A stretch of DNA of 64,000 nt from Clostridia bacterium (GTDB taxonomy: Bacteria > Bacillota > Clostridia > Oscillospirales > Acutalibacteraceae). The notes beneath the pieces were generated by a model that was not told the origin of the DNA, did no database searches, and worked only from the letters and a program-made list of their open reading frames with translations. Location: the NCBI GenBank assembly GCA_017560255.1, contig JAFYOI010000035.1, positions 186,001 to 250,000 of the forward strand. Reading direction: 5' to 3'. This document shows positions 1 to 6,421 of the stretch, one piece after another (within the stretch, counting starts at the first letter, position 1; the number at the start of each line of letters is the position of its first letter). The position numbers were made by a program, and so were the translations under genes.

Positions 1-309
1 GATATCCCTCGTAGGTGTTGTAGGCAACACCGTTTTCGTCAAACTGAATGAAAACAAGCCATTCTGGGTCTGTACCCAAAAATCCTTTCTTTGGCTCTTG
101 GATGGTATATCCGCAAGCGGTATTTCTATATAACCCATCATCACTAATGGGCATGCCACAGCAATCGAATTTTCCATATTCTGCTTCGATTTGTGCGGAT
201 GTCTTCCCGATATAGTCCTCTGCGTTATACTTTTGCTTGGTACTGCATCCAGCAAGAGTGAACAAGAACAAAATACAAATGATGATTGTTGCAATTTGTT
301 TTCTCATCG
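1..309 (-). CDS. lipoprotein of unknown function, 3' end outside window
   Basis: The start codon is at 309 and a GGAGGAGG ribosome binding site lies just upstream. The reading frame stays open to the left edge (103 codons visible). The N-terminus is a lipoprotein signal peptide: a basic MRKQ start, a hydrophobic stretch and lipobox LAGC at about residues 18-21. This predicts export and lipid anchoring to the outer face of the membrane. The mature part has a Cys-Cys pair and aromatic and acidic residues but no family that I recognise. A hairpin array (388-471) lies directly upstream, with a candidate -10 box at 350-355, so the gene may be cargo of the repeat system described for this locus. 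The signal peptide is clear and the function is unknown. Confidence 0.75.
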
Positions 310-387
310 GAATGCCTCCTCCGTCAAATTCAAGTTTGTCTAATTAAATTATATCACAAATTAAGTTGTTTTGCAAATAAGTTATAA

Positions 388-471
388 GTGATGCAGCTTC
401 GCTGTGATAGGTGATGCGATGCGTTCCACACACGCGCCGAAGGCGTGCATCACGGGCGAAGCCTGCATCAC
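388..471. repeat. hairpin array B (covarying stems, inverted linkers)
   Basis: This array has at least three short hairpins: CAGC-TTC-GCTG (394-404), a 6-bp stem with GAA loop (433-447) and a 5-bp stem with GAA loop (453-465). The left linkers read GTGATGC (388-394 and 411-417). The right linkers are their reverse complement GCATCAC (447-453 and 465-471). The block can therefore fold on itself with linkers paired and hairpins as side branches. It ends 1-2 nt before the conserved 52-nt tail of the neighbouring module and lies upstream of the lipoprotein gene. Confidence 0.7.
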
Positions 472-472
472 G

Positions 473-524
473 CAAAGAACGACTAAAAGTAGCGTAAGTA
501 GGGGTAAAAACGACCAAAAGTAAT
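473..524 (-). repeat. conserved module tail, copy 1
   Basis: These 52 nt match 20233-20284 with four mismatches. Each copy lies a few bases after the stop codon of the cargo gene in its four-helix-bundle module. Each holds two direct repeats of a 14-mer, AACGACTAAAAGTA (478-491) and AACGACCAAAAGTA (509-522), offset by 31 nt. No function is known to me. It may be an element end, a binding site or a 3' UTR motif. Confidence 0.75.
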
Positions 525-533
525 ATGATTTTC

Positions 534-1004
534 TTAACTGTTTGCCTTCTTGTTTAGTTGATACAAATAATCGTTATATGTGTAATACTCTTCGCTCTGA
601 TAAACAAAATTATCGCAAAAATCAAGTGAAGCAACAGAACGCTCTTTAACCGAATCTGTTTGATCAAACAAATTGCACATATCTTCTTTGCTGCTTATAT
701 GAATATCTTTCGTGCAAAACAGTTGGTTTTCAGTATTTCCATAAGGACACATATTACCGTGACGGCAGGTCATACAACAAGCAAGCTTAACATCGTTGGG
801 AAGCTTCATTTGTAAATCAGCAAAGGTATCAGTCCAAAGATAATCCGTGCCGTTTCCTTTGTACTCGTTTCCGTTATAGCATAACGTGATTTCTGAGGAG
901 GGATTAGATATAATTTCTGTGTCATCATAATCGATTTGTATGGGAGCAAACACTTTCCCGGTAGGAGTGAGCAACGGCACTTCGCACTTCAAAACCTTTT
1001 TCAT
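534..1004 (-). CDS. hypothetical protein with Cys-rich motif (module cargo)
   Basis: This is a 156-aa soluble protein with no signal peptide or membrane segment. Its middle has a cysteine cluster CCMTCRHGNMCPYG (residues about 76-89) followed by a further Cys in FCTKD, a spacing that could bind a metal or Fe-S centre. The start codon overlaps the stop of the upstream four-helix-bundle gene as ATGA (1001-1004), so translation is probably coupled. The gene is followed 10 nt later by the conserved 52-nt tail. It sits in the position held by a lipoprotein gene in the second module (20289-20660), which is why I call it cargo. I do not recognise the family. Confidence 0.75.
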   Translation of the reverse strand: MKKVLKCEVPLLTPTGKVFAPIQIDYDDTEIISNPSSEITLCYNGNEYKGNGTDYLWTDTFADLQMKLPNDVKLACCMTCRHGNMCPYGNTENQLFCTKDIHISSKEDMCNLFDQTDSVKERSVASLDFCDNFVYQSEEYYTYNDYLYQLNKKANS

Positions 1005-1354
1005 TTCCCATTCTCCTTTGCGGTGCGGCAGGATGCAATTAACAGTCTACGAATGTTACCACATAGTTTTTCTGTATATTGATAACTCTCGAGGTCTATT
1101 CTTTTTGTTTCATACATCAGCTTCAACCAATAACTTGTTTCATTTGATTCTTTCAAAGCAATTTCTAACTTTGCTACAAAATCCTTTTTACTCTGTGCAT
1201 ATTGTGCTTCGTGAATGTTAGCGCCAACAGATGTACCTGCTCGTGCAAGTTGATCGGTCATATAGGAACTCTTTGGTGCAGTTACACCGTCAACAAGATT
1301 TACAATAGCAACAGCAAACTCAAAAGATAGGTCAAGTAATTTGTTTTCAGTCAT
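1001..1354 (-). CDS. four-helix-bundle protein (23S rRNA IVS / Avd-like fold)
   Basis: This protein of about 117 aa belongs to the four-helix-bundle family known from intervening sequences of 23S rRNA. The family shares its fold with Avd, the basic accessory protein of diversity-generating retroelements. The conserved core is seen in GANIHEAQYAQSKKDFVAKL and CGNIRRLLIAS. It is clearly related to the copy at 20657-21004. The frame is open upstream to 1405, but the ATG at 1354 is preferred. It has an AGAAGG site 7 nt upstream, and the candidate promoter (-10 at 1377-1382, -35 at 1400-1405) would lie inside a longer version. Family members are basic oligomers thought to bind nucleic acid. No reverse transcriptase is visible nearby. 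Confidence 0.88.
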   Translation of the reverse strand: MTENKLLDLSFEFAVAIVNLVDGVTAPKSSYMTDQLARAGTSVGANIHEAQYAQSKKDFVAKLEIALKESNETSYWLKLMYETKRIDLESYQYTEKLCGNIRRLLIASCRTAKENGK

Positions 1355-1376
1355 AAAAGCACCTTCTTTCTCTTGC

Positions 1377-1405
1377 ATTATATCATAAACTGGTATCTTT
1401 TTCAA
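1377..1405 (-). promoter_or_regulatory. promoter of four-helix-bundle gene, -35 inside array end
   Basis: On the minus strand, TTGAAA (1400-1405) is followed by 17 bp and TATAAT (1377-1382). The -35 box lies inside the left 14-bp terminal inverted repeat of hairpin array A. The second module has the same arrangement. Confidence 0.7.
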
Positions 1406-1656
1406 TGATATATCGCTAACGCGATATGATATACGGCGATGCCGTATGATATATTTCCACTCCGTGAAAATATGATATAAGAACCCGACCCGCTGACAAA
1501 ATCAAAGATTTTGAGCGGGTGCCCCGGAACCTTGTTATTCGCTTCGCTCATAATAATATCCGTTCCTTCATACGCGAAGCGTATATCATCTGCGAAGCAG
1601 ATATCATAGCGTCAGCTATATCACCCGTTCCGCAAGGAACGGATATCATTGAAAAA
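1398..1656. repeat. hairpin array A with 14-bp terminal inverted repeats
   Basis: The ends are perfect inverted repeats, TTTTTCAATGATAT (1398-1411) and its complement (1643-1656). Between them are hairpins with unrelated stems and short loops. These are 1410-1427, 1431-1447 (loop GAT), 1451-1473 (one mismatch), a long one at 1488-1520, 1570-1584 (loop GAA), 1588-1602 (loop GAA), 1606-1619 and 1625-1642. Linkers in the left half read ATGATAT (1405, 1446 and 1472 onward). Linkers in the right half read ATATCAT or ATATCAC (1583, 1601, 1618 and 1643 onward). The halves are thus complementary. The stretch holds no convincing gene. Confidence 0.85.
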
Positions 1657-1690
1657 GTCACCTTTGTCAGTAGACAAAAGTGACTTTTTT
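1655..1690 (-). terminator. intrinsic terminator
   Basis: A 14-bp stem (1655-1668 with 1673-1686) has a short loop and T-runs on both sides. It lies directly after the tRNA-end element on the minus strand and abuts array A. Confidence 0.8.
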
Positions 1691-1692
1691 TG

Positions 1693-1857
1693 TGGCGGAG
1701 AGAGAGGGATTCGACCGTCTGTGCTTTGCACATACTGATGGCTCACCGACCGTTGCTTTGCAACAGTACCCGTTTCGCCACTGCTCACTAAAAACAATTC
1801 CCCGAATTGTTTTCTTAACGTTCGCACCCTCACGGGTCCGAATCCCTCCCTGAACTT
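1693..1857 (-). repeat. tRNA-end repeat element E1 (copy at tRNA-Ser)
   Basis: Read on the minus strand, the element starts with GGATTCGGACCCG near 1845 and ends with 22 nt (1693-1714) identical to the 3' end of the adjacent tRNA-Ser, CCA included. Inside are three hairpins: AAACAATTC/GAATTGTTT around 1793-1813, GTTGC-AAA-GCAAC (about 1752-1764) and TGTGC-AAA-GCACA (1720-1732). It is homologous along its length to 4430-4588 and partly to 20090-20190. It is followed by its own terminator, so it may be transcribed as a structured RNA. It is not a functional tRNA. Confidence 0.8.
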
Positions 1858-1866
1858 TGCTGCACA

Positions 1867-1906
1867 AAAAATAAAGCACAACACCTGTGGTGCTATGCTT
1901 TATTTT
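1867..1906 (-). terminator. tRNA-Ser terminator
   Basis: The stem AATAAAGCA/TGCTTTATT with an inner GTG-rich hairpin and flanking T-runs follows the tRNA-Ser CCA end directly. Confidence 0.8.
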
Positions 1907-1998
1907 TGGCGGAGAGAGAGGGATTCGAACCCTCGATGGGGTATTAGCCCATACACGATTTCCAGTCGTGCGCCTTAGACCAACTCAGCCATCTCTCC
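1907..1998 (-). tRNA. tRNA-Ser(GGA)
   Basis: The acceptor GGAGAGA pairs with TCTCTCC, followed by G and an encoded CCA. The anticodon stem CACGA/TCGTG encloses the loop CTGGAAA, giving anticodon GGA. The long variable arm is typical of a class II tRNA. The T-arm is intact. The promoter is at 2038-2066. Confidence 0.95.
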
Positions 1999-2037
1999 GT
2001 TTATTGTATTTTGATACCTTTTGCAAGGCACTCGACC

Positions 2038-2066
2038 ATTATATACAATAAATTATAAAAAATCAA
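2038..2066 (-). promoter_or_regulatory. promoter of tRNA-Ser
   Basis: On the minus strand, TTGATT (2061-2066), 17 bp, TATAAT (2038-2043). Confidence 0.75.
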
Positions 2067-2093
2067 GTACCAAAATACATTTTTTTAATTTTT

Positions 2094-3338
2094 TTATCTT
2101 ATTTGTCCGTTGCCGTATATGAGATACTTGACAGTAGTCAATTCGTTAAGTCCCATCGGGCCTCTTGTATGGAGTTTCTGTGTTGAAATTCCGATTTCTG
2201 CACCAAGGCCGAATTCGCCGCCGTCGGTGAATCTTGTGGAGGCATTAACGTAAACTGCCGCAGCATCAATTTGAGTGAGGAATTTTTGCGCGTTAGCGTA
2301 GTCCGACGTTACTATACATTCGCTGTGACCGGTGCTGTACGTACAGATATGCTCGATTGCTTCGTCAATATCGGCAACAATTTTTGCCGCAATAATATAA
2401 TCAAGGTATTCCTTACCCCAATCTTCCTCATTTGCTTTTTCAGCATTGTCAAGAATTGAACAAACCGCATCGTCGCCGCGTACAGTTACGTCTTTTTCTC
2501 TCAATTTTGCATACATAGCGGGGAGAAATTTATCAGCAATATCCTTGTGCACAAGTACGCTTTCACAAGCGTTGCAAACGGACGGACGTGAGGTTTTTGC
2601 ATTGTTTACAATGTTTACCGCCATTTCAATATCCGCGCTTTTGTCAACGTAGGTGTGGCAGTTGCCCGTACCCGTCTCAATTACGGGGACGGTGGAGTTG
2701 TTGACAACGGCGCTGATAAGTCCTGCGCCGCCGCGGGGAATCAAAACGTCAATATATTCGTTAAGCCGCATCATCTGTGAAGCGGTTTCTCTTGAAGTGT
2801 CCGTTACAAAATTTATGCAGTCGGCACTTAAACCTGTTTTTTCAATGGCGTTTCTCATTATTTGCGCAATTGCGGAGTTTGAGTTTATCGCTTCCTTGCC
2901 GCCACGGAGAATAACCGCGTTACCTGATTTTAGGCAGAGTGCCGCCGCATCCGAAGTAACGTTCGGTCTTGCTTCGTATATAATACCGATAACACCAAGC
3001 GGGACGGTAACCTTGTTGATTACCATTCCGTTTGCGTGCTTTGAGCCGTCAATGCTTCTGCCGATGGGGTCGGGGAGAGCGATTACGTCGTCAACGCCCT
3101 TTGCCATATTTTTAATTCTCTGCTCGTCGAGTTTAAGGCGGTCAATGATTGATTCGGGCATTCCGTTTTGGCGCGCGTTTTCAATATCAATATTGTTGCA
3201 CTCAATTATTTTGGCTGAGTTTTCAATCAGCGCTTCTGAAATCGCTTTAAGAGCGAAATTTTTTGCGCCCGTTGATGCTGTAGCAAGCATACGTGCGGCA
3301 ACCTTTGCGCTTTTGCCCATTATTTCAAGTTGGGTCAT
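2094..3338 (-). CDS. proA: gamma-glutamyl phosphate reductase
   Basis: ProA reduces gamma-glutamyl phosphate to glutamate-5-semialdehyde with NADPH, the second step of proline synthesis in the cytoplasm. The 414-aa length is normal. Family marks include YEARPNVT near residue 121, the catalytic Cys in RPSVCNACE (Cys255), IPRGGAGL and the C-terminal RGPMGLNELTT. It follows proB by 14 nt on the same strand, so the two form a proBA operon. No strong terminator is visible after it. Confidence 0.97.
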   Translation of the reverse strand: MTQLEIMGKSAKVAARMLATASTGAKNFALKAISEALIENSAKIIECNNIDIENARQNGMPESIIDRLKLDEQRIKNMAKGVDDVIALPDPIGRSIDGSKHANGMVINKVTVPLGVIGIIYEARPNVTSDAAALCLKSGNAVILRGGKEAINSNSAIAQIMRNAIEKTGLSADCINFVTDTSRETASQMMRLNEYIDVLIPRGGAGLISAVVNNSTVPVIETGTGNCHTYVDKSADIEMAVNIVNNAKTSRPSVCNACESVLVHKDIADKFLPAMYAKLREKDVTVRGDDAVCSILDNAEKANEEDWGKEYLDYIIAAKIVADIDEAIEHICTYSTGHSECIVTSDYANAQKFLTQIDAAAVYVNASTRFTDGGEFGLGAEIGISTQKLHTRGPMGLNELTTVKYLIYGNGQIR

Positions 3339-3352
3339 AATTTTCGCCTCCG

Positions 3353-4129
3353 TTATCTGGTCGCTTTAAAACAAGTGCCTATCGTTTCACCGTCAAGTAT
3401 TTTATAAATGTTTGTCGGATGGTCACCGTTGATGATGTATGTATCAATTCCCGCGCTTGTGGAGATTTTCGCTGCAGAGATTTTTGTCATCATTCCGCCT
3501 GTGCCTCTGTCCGTACCGTTTGAACCGGCGATTGACGTGATGTAATCATCGATTTTTTCAACAACGGGAATAAGTGTTGCCGTACTGTCGTGCCTCGGGT
3601 CGCCGCTGTAAAGTCCGTCAATATCCGTAAGCATAATCAGTGTGTCAGCATTGACAAGTCGCGCAACAATTGCGGAAAGCGTGTCGTTGTCACCAAAAAC
3701 AAGTTCTTCCGTGCAAACACTGTCGTTTTCGTTGATAATCGGAATAGCGTTGAATTCAAATAATTTATTGAACGTATTGATAAGGTTTGTTCGTCTTTCT
3801 TCAACCTCAACGTCACCCTTTGTTATGAGCAACTGTGCGATTGTGTGGTGATATTCGTCAAACAGTTTGTCGTACATAAACATCAGTTCACTCTGACCTA
3901 CCGAAGCCGCCGCCTGACGTCCCATAATATCGGATGGGCGGGAGGGGAGACGGAGTTTGCTTACGCCAACCGCAACCGCAGCGGATGTAACAAGAACAAC
4001 TTCTACACCGGAGTTTTTGAGGTCGGAAAGTACGCTGACGAGTTTTGACATTCTGCGGATATTTATTTTTCCGTTGTCGTATGTAAGGGTTGAAGTACCT
4101 ACTTTTACAACAATTCTTTTAGCGCTCAT
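3353..4129 (-). CDS. proB: glutamate 5-kinase, short form
   Basis: ProB phosphorylates glutamate to gamma-glutamyl 5-phosphate, the committed step of proline synthesis. The 258 residues cover only the amino acid kinase domain: VVKVGTSTLT at the start, NENDSV and FGDNDTLSA in the middle, and GTGGMMTKISAA near the end. The C-terminal PUA domain of the longer enterobacterial enzyme is absent, a form known from other bacteria. It is the first gene of proBA. Transcription probably starts from the promoter at 4169-4197. Confidence 0.96.
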   Translation of the reverse strand: MSAKRIVVKVGTSTLTYDNGKINIRRMSKLVSVLSDLKNSGVEVVLVTSAAVAVGVSKLRLPSRPSDIMGRQAAASVGQSELMFMYDKLFDEYHHTIAQLLITKGDVEVEERRTNLINTFNKLFEFNAIPIINENDSVCTEELVFGDNDTLSAIVARLVNADTLIMLTDIDGLYSGDPRHDSTATLIPVVEKIDDYITSIAGSNGTDRGTGGMMTKISAAKISTSAGIDTYIINGDHPTNIYKILDGETIGTCFKATR

Positions 4130-4168
4130 TTTAATTCACCTTGCTATATTTGAGTTTGATACCAAATA

Positions 4169-4197
4169 ATTATACCAATAATATACGTACAATTCAA
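4169..4197 (-). promoter_or_regulatory. promoter of proBA
   Basis: On the minus strand, TTGAAT (4192-4197), 17 bp, TATAAT (4169-4174), about 40 bp before the proB start. Confidence 0.7.
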
Positions 4198-4249
4198 CAC
4201 CCTTGATAAAATAAATGTCGAAGATATAAAAGAAAAATGAAGATAATGC

Positions 4250-4278
4250 TTGACAATGAGTAAAAAGTTTTATATAAT
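4250..4278 (+). promoter_or_regulatory. promoter of tRNA-Pro
   Basis: Perfect consensus TTGACA (4250-4255), 17 bp, TATAAT (4273-4278), 28 bp before the tRNA. Confidence 0.85.
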
Positions 4279-4306
4279 ACTCTTTGCGTTTAGGAAAAGT
4301 TAATTT

Positions 4307-4383
4307 CGGGGTGTGGCGAAGTTTGGTATCGCGCTTGGTTCGGGACCAAGAGGCCTCGGGTTCGAATCCCGACACTCCGACCA
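4307..4383 (+). tRNA. tRNA-Pro(CGG)
   Basis: The acceptor CGGGGTG pairs with CACTCCG, followed by A and an encoded CCA. The anticodon stem CTTGG/CCAAG encloses TTCGGGA, giving anticodon CGG. The T-arm is a standard GGGTTCGAATCCC. Confidence 0.95.
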
Positions 4384-4425
4384 AAAATAAAGAACAGCAT
4401 CGAAGGTGCTGTTCTTTATTTTTTT
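4384..4425 (+). terminator. tRNA-Pro terminator
   Basis: The stem AAAGAACAGCA/TGCTGTTCTTT is followed by a long T-run. Confidence 0.85.
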
Positions 4426-4429
4426 GCTA

Positions 4430-4588
4430 GAATTGGATTCGAACCCGAGAGGGCTGTGAGCGGCAAAAAAACAGTTCGGGGAACTGTTTTTAGCGAGAAG
4501 TGGTGAAACGGGTACTGTTGCAACGCAACGGTCGTTGAGCCGATAGTATGTACGAAGTACAGACGGTCGAATCCCGATACCCCGACCA
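4430..4588 (+). repeat. tRNA-end repeat element E2 (copy at tRNA-Pro)
   Basis: This element is homologous to E1 (1693-1857). It starts with GGATTCGAACCCG (4435-4447) and ends with a 22-nt copy of the tRNA-Pro 3' end (4567-4588, two mismatches to 4362-4383), CCA included. The two ends are complementary. The hairpins are AAACAGTTC/GAACTGTTT (about 4468-4488), GTTGC-AAC-GCAAC (4517-4529) and TGTAC-GAA-GTACA (4549-4561). Compared with E1, the first and third stems differ by paired, compensatory changes. It has its own terminator at 4589-4627. There is no ORF worth naming. Confidence 0.8.
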
Positions 4589-4627
4589 AAACAAAACACG
4601 GTACGTCAGTGCCGTGTTTTGTTTTTT
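4589..4627 (+). terminator. terminator after element E2
   Basis: The stem AACACGGTAC/GTGCCGTGTT (one G-T pair) is followed by TTTTTTT. Confidence 0.8.
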
Positions 4628-4635
4628 TATACCTC

Positions 4636-4664
4636 TTGCAATTTTCGATATAATTTGATAAAAT
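4636..4664 (+). promoter_or_regulatory. promoter of MATE gene
   Basis: TTGCAA (4636-4641), 17 bp, TAAAAT (4659-4664). Confidence 0.6.
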
Positions 4665-4722
4665 ATTTTTTTGTGTAAAAAGATTGTATGTTTAAAGTTA
4701 TTGGTGAGGAAAGGAGATTAAT

Positions 4723-6084
4723 ATGACGAATAAAAAAACGGAAATTTTTGAAAAAATGCCTGTCGGTAAGGCAGTTGCCGTGTTGGCAGTTCCCACCATT
4801 CTGGCTCAACTTGTCACAATGATTTATAATCTGGCGGATACTTATTTTATTGGACGTACGGGAAACCCGCAGATGGTTGCGGCGGCTTCGCTTGCATTTC
4901 CCGCGTTTTTGCTTTTGACTGCTTTGTCAAACCTTTTCGGTATCGGTGGCGGCAGTCTTATCTCCCGTTTGCTCGGTGCAAAAAGTTTTGATGATACCAA
5001 GAAAGCGTCGGCATTCAGTTTCTATGGTTGTCTTATTGTAACGGTGGTTTATTCGGCAGTACTATTCATTTTTATGACGCCGATTCTTAATTTGCTTGGC
5101 GCAAGCAAGGACACTCTTGAGTATGCAAGGCAGTATTTGTTCTGGACAACCGTTGTTGGCGGTATTCCTACAACAATATCTGTTCTTACAGGCAACCTTC
5201 TTCGTAGTGAGGGTAGAGTTGCATTTGCAAGCATCGGCTTGGCAATGGGCGGAATAATCAACATAATACTTGATTATGTCTTCATTATGCCATTAAATAT
5301 GGGCATCGAGGGTGCGGCTATTGCTACAATGATTTCCAACGTTTGCAGTATGATTTACTTTTTCATAATCTATGCTGTAATACACAAAAAGAGTGTAATT
5401 TCGTTCAGCCTGAAAAATTTCACTTTAAAGAAATCAATATCTATATCCGTCGTGTCGGTTGGTATTCCGTCGTTTGTTTCACTTATGCTCGTTTGTGTGT
5501 CAAACGGTTTTATGATGAACCTTGCCTCTCAGTACAGTGATATAGCGGTTGCATCAATCGGAATCGTAAAGAAGATTGACACAATTCCGTTCAATGTCGG
5601 CCTAGGCTTGAGCCAAGGTGTTTTACCGTTGATTGCGTATAACTATTCTGCAAGGAAATTTAAGAGAATGGACAGAGTAAATCTTGTTGCAAGAGCAACC
5701 ACTATAACGTTCTCGTTACTTTGCATCGTTGTGTTCCAACTTTTCCCCAACAATATAGTTGAATTCTTTATGAAGGGTAGTACGGAAACAATTGAACTTG
5801 CATCCAAGATGCTTCGTGTTTTGTGTCTTGCAATGCCGTTCATGCTCACAAACCTGCTTATGAATTCAAGTTTTCAGGCGATGGGAAAGGGCCTGCAGTC
5901 GCTTCTTTTATCGAGTTGCCGTCAAGGATTGTTCTTTATACCGTGTCTTTTCATTATGAGGAGTATTGCCGGATTAGACGGACTTATATGGACTCAGTTT
6001 ATTTCTGACGGAATAACCCTTATCATTTCTTTTGCTCTTTACTATGGGATGTTGAGAAAATTAAAAAAAGAAAACCAGATGTAG
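4723..6084 (+). CDS. MATE family multidrug/Na+ antiporter
   Basis: This is a 453-aa polytopic inner-membrane protein with about 12 hydrophobic segments in two similar halves, the layout of the MATE family (NorM/MepA type). MATE proteins export cationic drugs or metabolites in exchange for Na+ or H+. Family marks are the N-terminal PTILAQLVTMIYNLADTYFIG and the conserved YNYSARKF after the seventh helix. AAGGAG lies just before the ATG. It stands alone between the tRNA-Pro locus and the opp operon. The substrate cannot be told from the sequence. Confidence 0.93.
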   Translation: MTNKKTEIFEKMPVGKAVAVLAVPTILAQLVTMIYNLADTYFIGRTGNPQMVAAASLAFPAFLLLTALSNLFGIGGGSLISRLLGAKSFDDTKKASAFSFYGCLIVTVVYSAVLFIFMTPILNLLGASKDTLEYARQYLFWTTVVGGIPTTISVLTGNLLRSEGRVAFASIGLAMGGIINIILDYVFIMPLNMGIEGAAIATMISNVCSMIYFFIIYAVIHKKSVISFSLKNFTLKKSISISVVSVGIPSFVSLMLVCVSNGFMMNLASQYSDIAVASIGIVKKIDTIPFNVGLGLSQGVLPLIAYNYSARKFKRMDRVNLVARATTITFSLLCIVVFQLFPNNIVEFFMKGSTETIELASKMLRVLCLAMPFMLTNLLMNSSFQAMGKGLQSLLLSSCRQGLFFIPCLFIMRSIAGLDGLIWTQFISDGITLIISFALYYGMLRKLKKENQM

Positions 6085-6421
6085 GAATGGATGCTATAAA
6101 GTAAACTGCAGAAAATAAGTGATTTTACGTACTTTTTATATGGTGGAATAATTACTTGTCAATGTGCTTTTGCAGTGCTGCTTTTTAGGCAAATATTGCA
6201 AAAACAGATTGATGTTATAGAAACAAAAAAAGTGTAATTTAGACAAAGAATGTTCTGAAAATGAATTTGCAACAAGAAAAAAAGCGAATTCTTGCTTGTA
6301 ATTTCAAAAGGTATATGATATAATGTATCAATATAGTAATTTTTAAAAGTTAAACGAGCGATATGTTCATATTATATATGTACGGCTGCAACGTTAACGA
6401 ATCCTTAAGGAGTTGAAAATT
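6085..6421. other. intergenic region upstream of opp operon
   Basis: This stretch of about 340 bp is AT-rich. I see no gene, tRNA or riboswitch in it. The only supported signal is the promoter at 6296-6324, which leaves a leader of about 90 nt before oppB. Confidence 0.6.
6296..6324 (+). promoter_or_regulatory. promoter of opp operon
   Basis: TTGTAA (6296-6301), 17 bp, TATAAT (6319-6324). Confidence 0.65.

Noticed and set aside
473..1656. Diversity-generating retroelement
   Set aside because: The bundle protein has the Avd fold, but no reverse transcriptase, template repeat or variable repeat is seen in the window.
1693..1857. Second tRNA-Ser gene or pseudogene
   Set aside because: Only the T-arm/acceptor 3' end is tRNA-like; the rest matches the element at 4430-4588 and has no D- or anticodon arm.
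1621..1884. Short minus-strand open frames across the tRNA-end element
   Set aside because: They span hairpins, a terminator and a tRNA-like end; no ribosome binding site and no conserved protein sequence.
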